Position numbers and translations under genes: made by a program | The notes under the pieces: model-generated | The model's input: the letters and a program-made list of their open reading frames with translations, nothing else | Told to the model about the DNA's origin: nothing | Databases searched by the model: none | Part shown: piece by piece, positions 39,785 to 52,779 of the stretch | Layout of the letters: each line of letters starts with the position of its first letter | Numbering within the stretch: position 1 is the stretch's first letter | Origin: Acestrorhynchus altus | Taxonomy: Eukaryota > Chordata > Actinopteri > Characiformes > Acestrorhynchidae | Direction: 5' to 3' | Length of the DNA stretch: 64,000 nt | NCBI GenBank assembly: GCA_034509495.1 | Contig: CM067521.1 | Coordinates: 21,532,484 to 21,596,483 of the forward strand

Positions 39785-40406
39785 CTTTTTTCACTATTAT
39801 TAAGGCTGCACAGTATATCATTTCAGCATCATTATTGTAATGCATGCTCAAGCAATTTTATTTCTGCAGCTTAAAGCAAAAGGAAAATTTTGTCCAGTCT
39901 GTCTCTGTGTTTAAGTAGCCCCTGTTTCAGTGTTTTGTGGTCTATCACAGTCATGTCCAGTCCCTGTTTCTAGTGATGGCCTTGGGTGTCTTGCAAGAGT
40001 GTCAATATGGGAATAATCATTCGTTCATCCATCTAAAGCGTTATTGATCCGTGGATGATGGTAGTAGCGGTCTATTAATGTCAAAAAATAAATTTCAGAT
40101 TTAGAATCATCAGTTACGTCACTTGGTCTTAATGAAGCAAGCCTTGATATGCACTTCATGAAAGACTTGCTGGATTTCTCTACACACTCCAAAGTCTCTG
40201 TGAGAATCTACAGTTTGTTCATTATTTAATAAACCTGCATTTATGTCCACTAATGTGACAATTTTACTCCAATGTTGGGTCCACAAAGTGTATTATTAAT
40301 ATCACTACATATCACTATGTATCATTGACTTCTGGTGAAATCTGGTCAATTCCTATTTTTTACATTGCAAAATAATTCTATGTTACTTTTTTTCTAATAC
40401 TGTGCA

Positions 40407-40440
<34 letters not shown>

Positions 40441-40654
40441 GTGTTGTTGTTGTTGTTTATAGCTTTTTAGATTAAAAATAATTTAAAGTTGGCTGTTTTC
40501 TTTTACATCAGCAATTCACAACCATGGTCCTGGAGCATCTCCCGTCCTCACATTATTTTTGATTACCCTGATCTCATCATCTCATCATCGGATTTAGCTA
40601 ATCTGCTCATTTATAGGCTCTTCTTGGCTTAAAGGCAGTGTGTTAGCTGGGCAA

Positions 40655-40905
40655 AAATCACATATACAATATATTTTAGGTCAAATTATATATATATAAT
40701 ATATAATATATGAATCACTGGATGGTGTAATATTTCATCAGAGGAGCATCTGAAGGCAGGAGGGGCAAAGCAGAGTGAGGGAGCAGAAAAAACATTTTGT
40801 TTTATTTGCAATCTTTAAAACTCAATATAAACAATATCACCTAGAACTATATCACATTCTGTTTATATCCCAATATAAATATCAATAAATCACCGAGCTC
40901 TCAGT
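40655..40905. repeat. degraded hAT-like MITE relic
   Basis: ATATACAATATATTTTAGGT, GAGCAGAAAAAACATTTTGT and TATATCCCAATATAAATATC recall the body of the element at 34.0-34.9 kb. The ends are degraded. Confidence 0.4.
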
Positions 40906-41602
40906 TAAACAGAAATCCACTGTAATGTGTTCGACAATGGGTTGGGGTCAGGGTTGAGAACCACTCTTTTACATCATGACAGAAGAATTGACCAATAGAA
41001 ACATTCCAAAATGGCTTGGATTAAAATCTTTTTCCATTGACTTCCACCGAAAGGTTTATTCTTTCTTCTGTAAAACATTTTTTTTAAATATGCTCTTGAT
41101 ACAACTTTAGGTACATAATGAGAGTTAATGAAGTGCTTCATTTATCCAGTTTGTTGAATGTACTGGTCGATACATCTGATACTGGACTAAAGAGAAGAAA
41201 TGTGAGTGTGAAGGAAAAAGCCTCTTCCTCAACCAAAGCCATTTATTTCTTCAAGCAAGTCTAACATCTACCTAAAACAGATGAAGCAGACTCCACTAAT
41301 TGAAGTGTGTGATTACACTTTTCATTCCCTTATAGGTTTGAACCCTCTTCTCCTGTCCCCCTCCCTCCCAGCTTTTAAACAGCAAAAACAAAGCCCACTC
41401 TGATTATCCAAACTGCATCTCGTTTCCTGAAAGCCTCCTCTCACCCCAGGCTCCATCCTGGCCAATAGTGGTAGACCTGGTCGCTAGGGCTCCTTAGCAA
41501 CAGCATCAGGGGATAAGGAGTGTGTGTGGGTGTGTATATGTATGTGAGTGAGGTTTGTCCCAGAGGACGTGATAACAGAGAAACAATCCCCATTATCAAA
41601 AC

Positions 41603-41604
<2 letters not shown>

Positions 41605-41682
<78 letters not shown>
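41605..41682. repeat. (GT)n microsatellite
   Basis: About 39 GT units. The flanking open frames are artefacts of it. Confidence 0.97.
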
Positions 41683-41683
<1 letters not shown>

Positions 41684-41789
41684 TAAACGTGATAACTGAT
41701 ACAGACAAAATAGCAGCATAATAATCATCAGCTCCTAAAACCAATCAAATCTGTTCATTGCAGGAGTGAAATAATACATCAATTATGAT

Positions 41790-42250
41790 ACAATATGTAC
41801 TGTGAATTACTTTCATTTGCCAAAAACATATTAAACGAGTCAGTCATGTGACAGTGGTCCACATAAAATAAAAAGCCTGAATATCTTTTACTAATTTTGT
41901 TATTCATGTATGCATCAGTCTTATCCCTTCTCTGGACATTTATTCTGGGTCTGGGTAATTTGGGTCAGCAATATTATCAGCCCCTCCCCCTCTCTCTGAT
42001 CAGTCAGAGTCTGTATGCAGGTTGAGTATCAGCCCCGCCCCCCTCTGATCAGTCAGAGTCTGTATGCAAGTTGAGCATCAGCCCCGCCCCCTCTCTCTGA
42101 TCAGTCAGAGTCTGTATGCAAGTTATGATATGCGTATTTTGTCTGTAAGTTACTGTGATAGTTATTAAGTTATTAAATTATGGAGTTATTAAGCCTAGAA
42201 AACGGCATGTAACTGCCACAAAGTGCGGATCTCAAAGTTAAACAGTTGAA
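41790..42250. repeat. dispersed repeat, copy 2, with a three-fold internal tandem
   Basis: Same family as 7.4 and 58.0 kb. Three consecutive units of about 50 bp at about 41977-42124 each contain CTGATCAGTCAGAGTCTGTA and GCCCC(G/T)CCCC. The end shares AGCCTAGAAAACGGCATGTA with related copies. Confidence 0.8.
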
Positions 42251-42299
42251 TTACAGAATTAATAAATCAGGAATCTAATTTAACAGGATTAAAAGTGGA

Positions 42300-44300
42300 G
42301 ATTATTCTTAAAGTACTGTTAGTGTCTACATTAGGACAACTCACCTCCAGCTCTTGTTTACTGAAAATAAAAATGTTGCTCTTCATGGCACAGATTTAAC
42401 TGATTTTAGACATTTAAAAATGAAGGTCTTACAAAATATATTTAGACTTTCTTAAGGAGAATCTGTGAGACGTTTTTAAGAGCATTCCTACTATTGTTTT
42501 GTGTTTATCTAAAGATTCTTCATATTTTTTTTTCCACAGGAAAGCTTTTGTTAATCCAGCCCCAGATTTAAATCAGTCATTTTCATGCAAGCTGTCAAAC
42601 AAGCATCAGCAGTAACATATTGCATCTCTGTGTGCATGCCAAGCTGCGTGTTAGTACTGTATGTTTTCCATATGTGGATATACAGTAGGGTCATGCATGG
42701 GCCAGTCATGAATATTTAACGCATCCTGATGCCGGTCTGAAGCTCCTCTAATGATGAAAGCAGTGAGGGGTCTGGCTTGATCCACATTCTGTAAGAAACT
42801 CTTAATGTCCTCCTTTCTGAAATCTGGAACCGTGGTTTAGATCTTATTAGAAAGACAAAAAGCTCTAATTTTATCCGCCTTTAAAGAAAAAGTACAGAAA
42901 AAAAAGCAGAAACGTGGCCAAATGTAATCAAAGAAGGATGAGCTAATGAATGGTAGTTTAGTTTAGCTCGCGAGACGGGACGGCTTTTAGAAATAGCTGG
43001 CGGGCCTAATTTGTACGAGCCCATCTGCCCGGGGTTACCGTGGTGATTAGGAGCATTCTGGAAATTCTGTGTTTGGCTGTGCTGTGGCACCTCCTGGGAC
43101 GAGGGTATCCCCCCCTTTTCTCACCCCTCCGTTCTGCCTCTCCTCCACTTTCTCTGCGTATGAAGCATTGGCGAGCAAAGTGGTGAGAGAATACAGCTCC
43201 CCCGAGACCCCCGCGGTCTCCGTGCTCAGAAGGGCGTGTGTATGTATGTGTTTGAGAGTGAGGAGTGACAGAAGACAGGTTAGAGTGGAGCTGCTGACAA
43301 ATCCATTAATTAAATCCTCAGAAATCTATCAACTGCATAATGACTCCCGCAGCTAATTTGGGAGGCAGCGGCACTCGTCTTTCTTTTGTGTTTATTCTGG
43401 ACACATGCTGGCGTTCAAGCCACGACCCAGATTATGCAGATAAACAGCCAGTGATTCTTGGCCTGAGCAGGGCCTTGTAATGGAGAATAGGTCCATGATA
43501 TCTTAGACCTACAGAAGGTGACGTGACAGTGAAGGAGAAACCATCCATACGGCTTTGCCTTTTGACCACGCCGACAGAGCCTGGAGACGTTCACACAGCA
43601 GGTGGCTTCAATGCGAACAGAAATCTGCAGGAAGACTGTATTTCTCAGCTTTTATGAGGCCCTCCAGCATGTCTGAGATCTAGGTCTTCCCACCACAAGA
43701 ATGCTCCCCTGCTTCAAATGACAGGGGATCACTGCATGGAATGAACTGATAATATATGCGCATTAGAATAATACGGCTGCTTATTGTGAGCAAATGCTTC
43801 ATTTAAATACCGCCTGCTTAAGGCTCGGGATTCGCCGACTGGAGGGATCGATGGCAGCCAGAGACAAAGAAACAAACAAAGATGCTTCAGTGCGATGGAT
43901 GACTCTATTTGCAGCAAATTGATGTCATCTCAGAGACTACCGGTCACACTCTGACCTGCTTACATCGTCCTCACGCCTCACTGAACCACAACTCAAATCC
44001 ACCTTGCAATGCTGCCCTGGAGCCCCGTGACCTTGTGCAGGTTAACATTGAGTCATGACCCACATTCGCTTACCTCAAACACACGTCACACCGTTTTCAC
44101 TGTCCTGTGCTTCTAGGGTCAGTCCAGTGTAGGGTTACGGTAGCATTGTAACCCAAAAGCTTGCCTCTCCATTTGTGATGCTTTCCACGTTTTGACATGA
44201 CGTTGTTTTTTACACTGTTAAAATAGAACAGCTCCAAAAAGACTTTTTTGAATGAATGTATCAAATCAGACACAGTCAAACTGAGCTTTGATTGGCTGGG
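42300..44300. other. low-repeat block, partly CpG-rich
   Basis: About 2 kb with almost no recognised repeat. 42960-43250 is richer in CpG than its surroundings (GCTCGCGAGACGGGACGGC, CCCCGAGACCCCCGCGG). It has no coding signature that I can support. It could be a regulatory block or a non-coding first exon of nfasc, but the sequence alone does not show this. Confidence 0.4.
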
Positions 44301-44545
44301 GTAAGGATGGGCAATATTGAATACATACAGTATCATGATACTTCAAATAATTATCGCAGTATTTAAAACACCACAGTGCGCATGTATTCTGACACTGTAA
44401 AGCCAAAATGCAAAACGTTCACCAATATGGAATTTCTGGGTTGCTGCATTTCATGCATATTTGTAACTATTTAAAAAATGTGGAAAATGAGGTTAATTTA
44501 ATATCTTGTATTATCGCAATGATACTCTTATTGACATATGTTTGA
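44300..44545. repeat. degraded hAT-like MITE relic
   Basis: GGATGGGCAATATTGAATAC, TACAGTATCATGATACTTCA and TTATCGCAGTATTTAAAACA resemble the end region of the GGGCTGGGTGATAT family. Only one end is recognisable. Confidence 0.45.
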
Positions 44546-44734
44546 TGATGCAAAAGAAACGAATTAATTAAATAAACACAAAAATTTAACACAAATTACA
44601 AAAATGTAAATGCGGGAAAAAAAAAACATTCATGGATTTTGGGAAAAAATAATTGGGCCTCATAAATTTTACCGGCAGTCATAGTCCATACTGTTGATTT
44701 TTATTTCCCAGTTTAGTCCCTCATTTATACATTT

Positions 44735-44940
44735 CCAGTAGGCCTCCCCCCCATTGAATAGTGCTATCAGCGCTGGGAGGGTGAAGGGTAGAACAGGCTT
44801 CTAAGGCGCATTAAATTCCTGCCCCCCCGAGAGACTGAAGCCAATTAGGCTCTCAGGGACTCCTAGCCATGGTTGGATGTGGCATCACCAGGGACTGAAC
44901 CTGTGATCCTCTGATAATAGAACCAAAGCTTAGACAGCAT
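44735..44940 (-). mobile_element. tRNA-derived SINE, antisense copy
   Basis: On the minus strand it has GAGGATCACAGGTTCAGTCC, with the B-box-like GGTTCAGTCCC. Then come GCCACATCCAACCATGGCTA and a body ending near AGCGCTGATAGCACTATTCA. The A box is degraded. Confidence 0.6.
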
Positions 44941-45139
44941 TTTCTTTTTCCCCAGAACATTTCATTTTTGAAAACACAACAGTCCAAAAACACAAATCTC
45001 CTCGACTTTGCTCCTGCAAAAGTGTGTTTTTCACCCCCGTTGACAGACTTCACACTCGTCAAAACGAACTAATGACATCATCAAGCAGGACTGAGAATAG
45101 AAGTGTGTAATTGAGCATTAGACTTGACATACTGGCAAA

Positions 45140-45140
<1 letters not shown>

Positions 45141-45232
<92 letters not shown>

Positions 45233-45240
45233 TACACACA
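45141..45240. repeat. (AC)n microsatellite
   Basis: About 39 AC units, followed by interrupted CA/TA repeats to 45248. Confidence 0.96.
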
Positions 45241-45249
45241 CATATATAA

Positions 45250-46480
45250 ATGTGTAGAAACTCAGTCATGCACACAGCTTTAGGGCCAACTGCACCAAAA
45301 AATGTGCCAATGCCCAGGATTAGAACATCTGGCCTATATTCTCTATTAAATGTTCATATCTTCTCTCAGTAAGACTGTCTGTCCTCTATCTCTGCATAAT
45401 GTGTGGCAGAAAAGGCCTGTGACCTCTAGCTGAGTTTATCTTTAAAAAAACAACAATTCTACAGGGCTATTTTTTAATAAAGTGCTGCATATGAAATTTA
45501 TTTTGCTGAGGGAGCCTCTATTTAGGCTGAGAACTGCCAGGAGCCACGTGGGCAGCAAAAGCGCTTAGCCAGTGTTGACACGAACATACAGTGAAGATTA
45601 ATATTATTGGCAGTAGTCAGAGTCGTCGCCGCTGCTTTTTTTGTTATGTAAAACTGAAAGAGACTGAAGCTGTGATCTCTGGCTCATAAGCTGGAACAGG
45701 TCAACTAACGAAGTCTTTGAATCTTAACATTCTTTACAAATATTATTGTTGATTTGATGTACTATTAAAGGTCATTAATAAAAATGTTACACATATAATA
45801 AAAACCTCTGTTGAAAAACTAACACAAGACATCATCATTTACTCATTTCCTAATCAAAATCATCAACGTCTGGACATGAAAATGAAAGCAATCATTGCTC
45901 ACAAGGCCCATGAAGGCTGTCAGAATACAAGAAATAACTCAGAGAGTGCTGCTCATGTACCGGTTAGACGGGAATCAGGAGTGGTGGTGCACTGGCGGTG
46001 CACTCTTCCACTGTGCAGGGTTGCTCGCATAAATGTAGTACTCAAACGAAAAGATGACAGAATGACACAGAATGTCATATTCCTGGAACGTTTCATTTTG
46101 AGTTAAAAAAATGACTAATCAGACCTTCCAAAGCATTTGATTTTTTGATTTGATAAAATTTAAAATCAAATAAAACCTTCTGATTTCAGCGTGAGTGGGT
46201 GGGGCCAAACTGCTTTTGAGATAAATAGACAGAATATGTTAAAGTCTTGGTTATATTGGCATTAACAAAACAATGATTTTCATACAATAATGCTTTTAAA
46301 TTTTTGATCGACACATGCTAACGTGTAGGTTCATTCAGCACAAATAATAGTACTGTACTGAGTGTGTGTGGGGGCTTAGAGAGATGTATAGCCTAAATAT
46401 TTGCTTTGAAAGGCAGCCTGTTTCCATTAAACCCGTCTATCCAGAGTCAGCCTCTTCAAGAGGACCAGCACGCACAAAAG
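45250..46480. other. sequence without recognised elements
   Basis: AT-rich. No exon or clear repeat is seen. The short open frame at 45876-46106 has no domain features. Confidence 0.45.
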
Positions 46481-46482
46481 AA

Positions 46483-46500
46483 CACACACACACACACCCA

Positions 46501-46538
<38 letters not shown>

Positions 46539-46540
46539 CT
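46483..46540. repeat. (CA)n microsatellite, interrupted
   Basis: CA units with CCAGA and AACACT interruptions. The remaining sequence to 47640 has no element that I recognise. Confidence 0.9.
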
Positions 46541-47649
46541 CACACACTTCCATCCATTTGTTCCCCAGCACACAATCACCCTGTTGTGTGCCTTCCCATG
46601 TCCGACTGTACAGCTTATTCCATGACATTAGTTTTATTACACAACCACGTAATGACATTGTCATGAAAACACCAAAACGGGTGCCATGAGGGCTGATTTC
46701 TGCAGTATGTATTTGGACTGGAACAGTGGATAATCTATCCATGCAAATGACATTTGCAGAGCAGCTGTGTATTCATGTGGTCCTGTGTAATCTGGATGCA
46801 CTGGGACAAACTGACCCAATCCCACCCTTGACTCAACATTTTACCATACGTTCAGCATCAAGCCTTATAACATGTTTAACAAAATAATTGAACAAAAGCT
46901 CTTTTATAATGTCTCAAACCAACACTCCACCCACAACCTACTATGGTGACGTAGTAAAGATTTCCCCCAATCCGATTCATTCCGGTTCTACATTCAGATC
47001 TGGGTGTTTATACGCACACTCGGCTCCACAGTCTGATGAAAATCTGTGTTTACATGCACACTGCAAGTAATCCAATCCAAAATGTCCAACATGAGGACCA
47101 CCACTAAGAACAAGCTGGACCAAGCTGATTGGCCAACATCACCGGCATCATGAACACAATCAAATGCAACTTACATTACACACCAGCTATCTGACCATCA
47201 CAGGGTATGCTTTGTCTAGATGACCAGCTTTTCAACCACCTTGGTCATTAATCTTAACCAGCTTAAACCATCCAAACTTCAGATGGTTTTTCCATCTACC
47301 TTAAGTTCCCCAAAAATGCCTTCCGTAAAGTTTTCCAACAGATCACGTGGAAACGCAACATCCACACTGTTTTCATCCATGTTATCAAAAAGTCGAGCTC
47401 CCATGAATTCATAAAACGGAATCGGATCAGAACTGCTTTTCTGGCTCTTAGCTTTGTAATAACTTCCATCTGTTCTTAATTTGTTCTAAAGTCAGTGTAA
47501 AAACCTGTTCTTCGTTTGCTCAAATACTTGTCTGAACAGCTCATTATTGCTCGTCCACACAATTTGTAAAAAATAAATTACACGTTAGTAGATTTGAGGC
47601 ACATACTTTGTATATTTACGGTCATAAAAACACATACTACAACATACTA

Positions 47650-47942
47650 GTGCATCTCAAAAAATTAGAATACCGTGACAAAGGTTTTTGTTATTTTCAT
47701 TCAAAAATTAAACTATCGTCTATGTTATTTTCATTGCATTTAAAGTGATATATTTCAAGCTTTTTAAATTTGATTTAAGATGTTTTAATATTTTGAGATT
47801 CAGGATTTCTGACCAAAAAATAAATCTATAAAGCCTTAAAATCTCACTTATAATATAACATATGACCGTTTACCTTTCAGAATGAAATTGTGATCACGAA
47901 TGAGCTGTTGATGATGTTCAAATTTTTTGAGACGCACTAGTA
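47650..47942. mobile_element. MITE with ACTAGTGCATCTCAAAAAA ends, complete copy
   Basis: The left end is ACTAGTGCATCTCAAAAAAT and the right end AAATTTTTTGAGACGCACTAG, inverted repeats of about 20 bp bounding about 293 bp. The inside includes TTTAAAGTGATATATTTCAA and TGAAATTGTGATCACGAATG. Other, less complete copies lie near 5.5, 23.7, 55.4 and 63.4 kb. The minus-strand open frame inside is a by-product. Confidence 0.85.
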
Positions 47943-48504
47943 GAGTCGGATACGTACATCTCTTCCTCTGTCTTCTGAGTTTCCTCCGAGAGTTGTTGAA
48001 TGTGTTCCTGCTTTTGTGTAACTTTCTATAACGTCTGCATTTTACGGATGAGCTGTATGTCGTGGGAAGATTAATCAGTGGACGGATTTGATGAATCAAT
48101 GCAAATAAAGCTGCAAGCAGAACTACTCCTAATTTGGGTTTCAGTTTTAATTAGTTGAGTTCTTTTCCCACAATCTTACACATCATTGATCTATATATGA
48201 TGGACTGGATCATATCAGAACCAATAGTCAGATATAGGTCAGATGGAACTGATGGAACAGATGGATGTAACAGGATTTTTTTTAACAGGGTCACTCAGTT
48301 GCCATCTTTCATGGAAACCACTTTTAAGTGATCAGAACTGGCCATCTGGGTGCATCTAATCAGTGTAAAATGTGAGACTGTGAGGGTGTGATGTCTGCTT
48401 TCAAGGCTTGTCTACTAGATGTTTGGGGGCTTATTTTGTTATTACTGAAGCACATCTTGGTCTCAGAGAAAAAACTGGTAGCAGGACAGTATCTACATTA
48501 TTAT

Positions 48505-48960
48505 ACGTCGATCAGCCATAACAATATGACCACTGCTGGAGTGTTACATAATAAACCCATCGGTGTCATTCCTGGACTGAGAATATTCCACCAACCAGAA
48601 ATTTCCACCATCTTTGGGTCCTGTGGGCAGCGTCCTGTGAGCACTGATGAAGGACTAGAGGAAACCGATGAGTTTCCCTCTTTGACGTTGCATCTACAAG
48701 GTGGACCAAGTTGTGGACAGTAGATAAACACTCCAGCAGCACTGCTGTGTCTGATCAAATCATACCAGCGCAACACACACTAACACACCACCACCATGAC
48801 AGTGTCACGGCATTGCACCAACCACATAATAGCTGCTCTGTGGTGGTCCTGTGGGGTCCTGACCATTGAAGATCAGGGTGAAAGGAGGAGAATAAAGTAT
48901 GCAGAGTATTGGATGAGGAACGTATAAAATGGACAGAAACAAGGTCATACTATGGCAGAT
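48505..48960. mobile_element. foldback repeat family, copy 9
   Basis: The left end is CGATCAGCCATAACAATATG. It includes AACACTCCAGCAGCACTGCT, ACACTAACACACCACCACCA, GTGGTGGTCCTGTGGGGTCC and ATAAAATGGACAGAAACAAG. The orientation is opposite to the left halves of copies 5 and 7. Confidence 0.85.
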
Positions 48961-48969
48961 TGGTCTATT

Positions 48970-50890
48970 ACATAATTATGTAATGTATATTTATGTACAT
49001 ATATTTTGCAACCATGAAACACAAGGGCCTAAGCAGAATGCTGGTACTGGATTGGTTAAGATATCACAATCTATACTGGGAGTGTGAACTCCTGGTCAAC
49101 TGACTGGAATGGGGAATTCCAAGAGACCAAGCCAAGTAACACATCTGCACCAGGATCTGTGGGCCTCTAGATGTGTTAGATGTGCTGCTGGGTTGTAAAC
49201 ACCTCACATCAGTACAGTGATACGATGGCTCTTCCTGGACTCAAGCAACAAGCCTCATGTCTAATGTGCCAAGAGCATCCTACTAAACTCTACTGGCCAA
49301 AGCTCGATCCAACAAAACTGAACCAAGATCAGAGACGGGGAGCGCTTAACCGAGACAAACAGAAAAAGAATAAAGAATTTGCGTAATGAGTGTAAAAAAA
49401 AAAAAACACAGTCCTTTTCATTCCTGAGCTCTAATTGCTGTGTAATGATCTGTGAAGAATAAATGGTGAGAACTATTCTAATTACGCTCTGTTACAATGT
49501 TAGTATTCCTTTAACCGACCCAAACAGAGACATGTGAATCCAGATGTGTAACTTAACAAAGCCCTTGCAGGATCACACTCAATGCAGCATCTTCTCAATT
49601 TTAAGTACTAATTAAAAGGTGTAAAAGGCAAGCAAGAAAGAATCCATCAGCTCTTTTTTCCCGGATCGGAGACATGTACATGTGCACGATTCAGGCCAGT
49701 GTGGAATTCATACATGACAGTAAAAGAAAATTTTACAAAGTTGTGCATGTGCAATTCTGCATATACTCGGGTTACAGATGCAACTCGGACACACAGAAAT
49801 GAAATGATTTGAACAGAGAACGCAGTGTAATTATGTGACCTGAACCTATATCCTCATCTAAACCTAACCTAAACCTAATTCTTACCCTAAACATTCTTCA
49901 CACGTATGCATGACTTTTTGTTTATGAATTCCTTTTTTTGCTCCAGAACAATAACAATGGGCACATGAAATGATGGGTTATGTACATGTGACCCAGTGGA
50001 GGCGATCACATGGTGAATCACAAGCAGGTGAATGCAGAAATGTACATAGACACAAGTGAAATTGGAGGTTGTGTGAGAGGGTATATAGTCAAGTCCAGTT
50101 GTCAAACTGGAAGCTGTCCACAGTCAAACAGGACTGAGAACAAAGCCACTCACGAATGTCCCCATTACTATTGTTAATTGCTCCATTGATACTGAGCATT
50201 TGACTTTGCCATACAAAGTATTTGACCACCGCATGAGTCTAAATCTGACCACTCCAAACAATGAAATCAGACCACTCTATGGATGTGCCATCTCTGGTTA
50301 GCCTGAGCTGAAACATGCCTCCTCATCTGTCTCGCACAATATGATTACAGTGACTCTAAACGACCAACATATAGCAGACAGATCTCGAAATGAAAAGTGA
50401 CAAGTAATCAGAGACGTTATCAGAGAAAAACATAAGCCTGATGGGTTGTGAGGCCCATGAGGCGCAACATGTAGATGTGAACCCAAGAGAAAGGTCAATA
50501 AATGCACTCGACTGTGTCGGACAAACTCATCAATGAGGATCTGTCTGTTCTGGCCCAAGCTGTCTGTCCAACTGCCCCTCTTTTAAAGCGTTAAACATGT
50601 AACATAGATCATACATTATCACCCCAACCCAGCAGCCGCACGTCCTTTCAGAAGTGCTCAAAAGCACATCATTAGAGAGATGTGCAGCTACCATGACAAA
50701 TGACCATCACTGCTCAAAGACACACAATTATACACTGACAGTCTTTTGTGGGTGATAGATATCATAGTGCAGAAAGTCCAACACAAAGACTCTGGGCTAT
50801 AAAGTCATAATATTAGCCTGGGTAGTGGTCAGTTTTGCTTGCTAAATGAGAATAAATGTAGGGGGTAACCTGCTCACGGCAGTAGAAAGC
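48970..50890. other. about 1.9 kb without recognised elements
   Basis: No exon or RNA gene is seen. A telomere-like but degenerate run (AACCTAACCTAAACCTAAT) lies at about 49861-49880. The open frames at 49887-50105 and 50298-50558 have no domain features. Confidence 0.45.
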
Positions 50891-50899
50891 ACAATGCAA

Positions 50900-52575
50900 G
50901 CACAACCTCCTGTAGATGACTCTTTATAGGATTTACAGGGTTCTATACACCACCAAAAAGGTGTTTTGCAAAAGGGTACTTTAGTAAAAGGTACCTAGTA
51001 CCATTTGAACTACAATGTGTCTTCAAAAACAAGAATACCCCCCTGTAGATGCCTTTTTAAATATTTAAGGGCTCCGTGTGGCATCAAAAAGGGGTTCCAC
51101 TATGAAAATGTGTCAAAGGACAACATAATCCATGCTTTAAAAAGGATTCTTCAAGAATTCTTAAGGAAAGGTAGGGATTCTCCTATTCATAGGGTTTACA
51201 GGGTTCTATACACCACCAGAATTGGTCCTACAGTTCAAACACATCAACGCACAGCAAGAAACACAGTTTCTTTAGTTAAGGCAGAGTTTCTCTTTCTAGA
51301 ACCATTTGAATGTTTACATGGTCCTTGACCAGATAAAGGGCTCTTCAAATACAAGGAAGACTTTTTGTAGATGGCTTTTTCAGTTCATGGGTTCTACCAA
51401 AAAGGGTTACAGCATGAAAAAGTGTCGAAAGAAAGCGTGATGCTTATAAAAGGATTATAAGGGTTCTGTGGTAAAAGAAGGGGTTCCGAGTAAAAAACGT
51501 TAATCAAACACAATGAAATCCTCCTGTAAATAGGTTTAACATGGTTCTATACACCATGAAAATGGGTTCCACTCGTCAAAAGCTTCACAGCACACACAGG
51601 GTTCTTAAGTAAAGGAAACGTTTCTAGAACCATTTGAACATTTAAATGGTTCTTTAAAGGGTAAAAGAGCTATTCAAACACAATAATTTACTCCTGTAGA
51701 TGCCTTTTAACAAGATGTATTTTTTCTACGTGGCACCAAATAAAACTATAAAACTATAAAACTATAAAACTTTTGAAGACAGCGTAATTCATGCTTTAAA
51801 AAAGGATTCTTCAAGGGTTCTTTAGTAAAGGCAGGGGTTCCCAGTAAAAAGGTTCTTATGTACAAATTCAAGACAAACTCAAAGATGTTATTATGGTTTA
51901 GAGGTTTCTATATACCAAAGCACAGCATGGTATGTGATTTAAAAATGGTTCTTCCAGGTTCTTTTTTTTAGTTTGTTTTTTTGTTTGTTTGGTTTTGTTT
52001 TGGTGAAAGTGGAGGTTTTAGCTCCCTTTTAATGTTTAATTGGTTTTTTGTTAGACAAATAAAAATAAAAATCAAATGAAAATAAAACATGTAGATGGCA
52101 CTTTACAAAGTTTATGGACGTTTTACAGGGTTTATAGGGTTCCCGAAAAGGGTTACACTATTGAAATGCATCAAAGAACAGCATGCTTTACTCATCAAAC
52201 AGGCAGCTGTAGACTGTTAATGTGTTTTAATGCTTAAAGGGTTCTTTAGCAGGTAAAAGAGTTCTTCTATCGTAAGGACAAGCTCCAGTAGATCTCTCTA
52301 CAGGAGGGTTTATAGAGTTCAATATAACACCAAAAAGGATTACACTACTGAAAAGCATCAAAGTACAGAAGGTTTTACTCTTAGTACGGTTCTTTAATCA
52401 AGGCAGAGGTTGTAGAACCCTTTAAATGCTTAAATGCTTCCACTGTTGAACAGCATCGATGCATCATGATGTGCTCTTAAAGGATTATTCTAGGGTTTGT
52501 TTAGTAAATGCAGATGTTGTAGAACCATTTAAATGCTTATGGGATTGTATATACCACCACAAAGGGTTCCACCAT
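50900..52575. repeat. degenerate GGTTCT-rich tandem array
   Basis: About 1.7 kb in which the same phrases return in the same order: CTGTAGATGCC, GGTTCTATACACCACCA, AAAAAGGGTTCCAC, a GCATCAAAGAACAGC block, AAAGGATTCTTCAAG, TTTAGTAAAGGCAG and TAGAACCATTTGAATG. The GTAGATG phrase occurs near 50913, 51046, 51370, 51696, 52089 and 52290 and the variant GTAAATAG near 51528, so the spacing is irregular at about 130-390 bp. It is non-coding. Confidence 0.75.
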
Positions 52576-52675
52576 TGTTAAGAGTCAAAGAAACCTTCAG
52601 ACAAAGCTTTCAGAGCTATACAGAACCCATTTCTGCTTAGACTGTAGAATGAATGAAGGCTATAAGCATGTCAAG

Positions 52676-52772
52676 CTTTCTGTCTCTCTGTTTCTCTCTC
52701 TCTCTCTGTCTCTCTCTTGCGCTCTCTCTCTCTTCATCTCTCTCTCTCTCTCTGTTTCTCTCTCTCTCTCAG
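52676..52772. repeat. (TC)n microsatellite with interruptions
   Basis: CT-rich for about 95 bp with TGTC, GCGC and TCATC interruptions. Confidence 0.9.
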
Positions 52773-52779
52773 CAATGAA

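Noticed and set aside
47848..48099. Basic minus-strand open frame (RRKLRRQRKRCTYP)
   Set aside because: It overlaps the end of the complete MITE at 47650-47942 and its flank, and has no recognisable domain.
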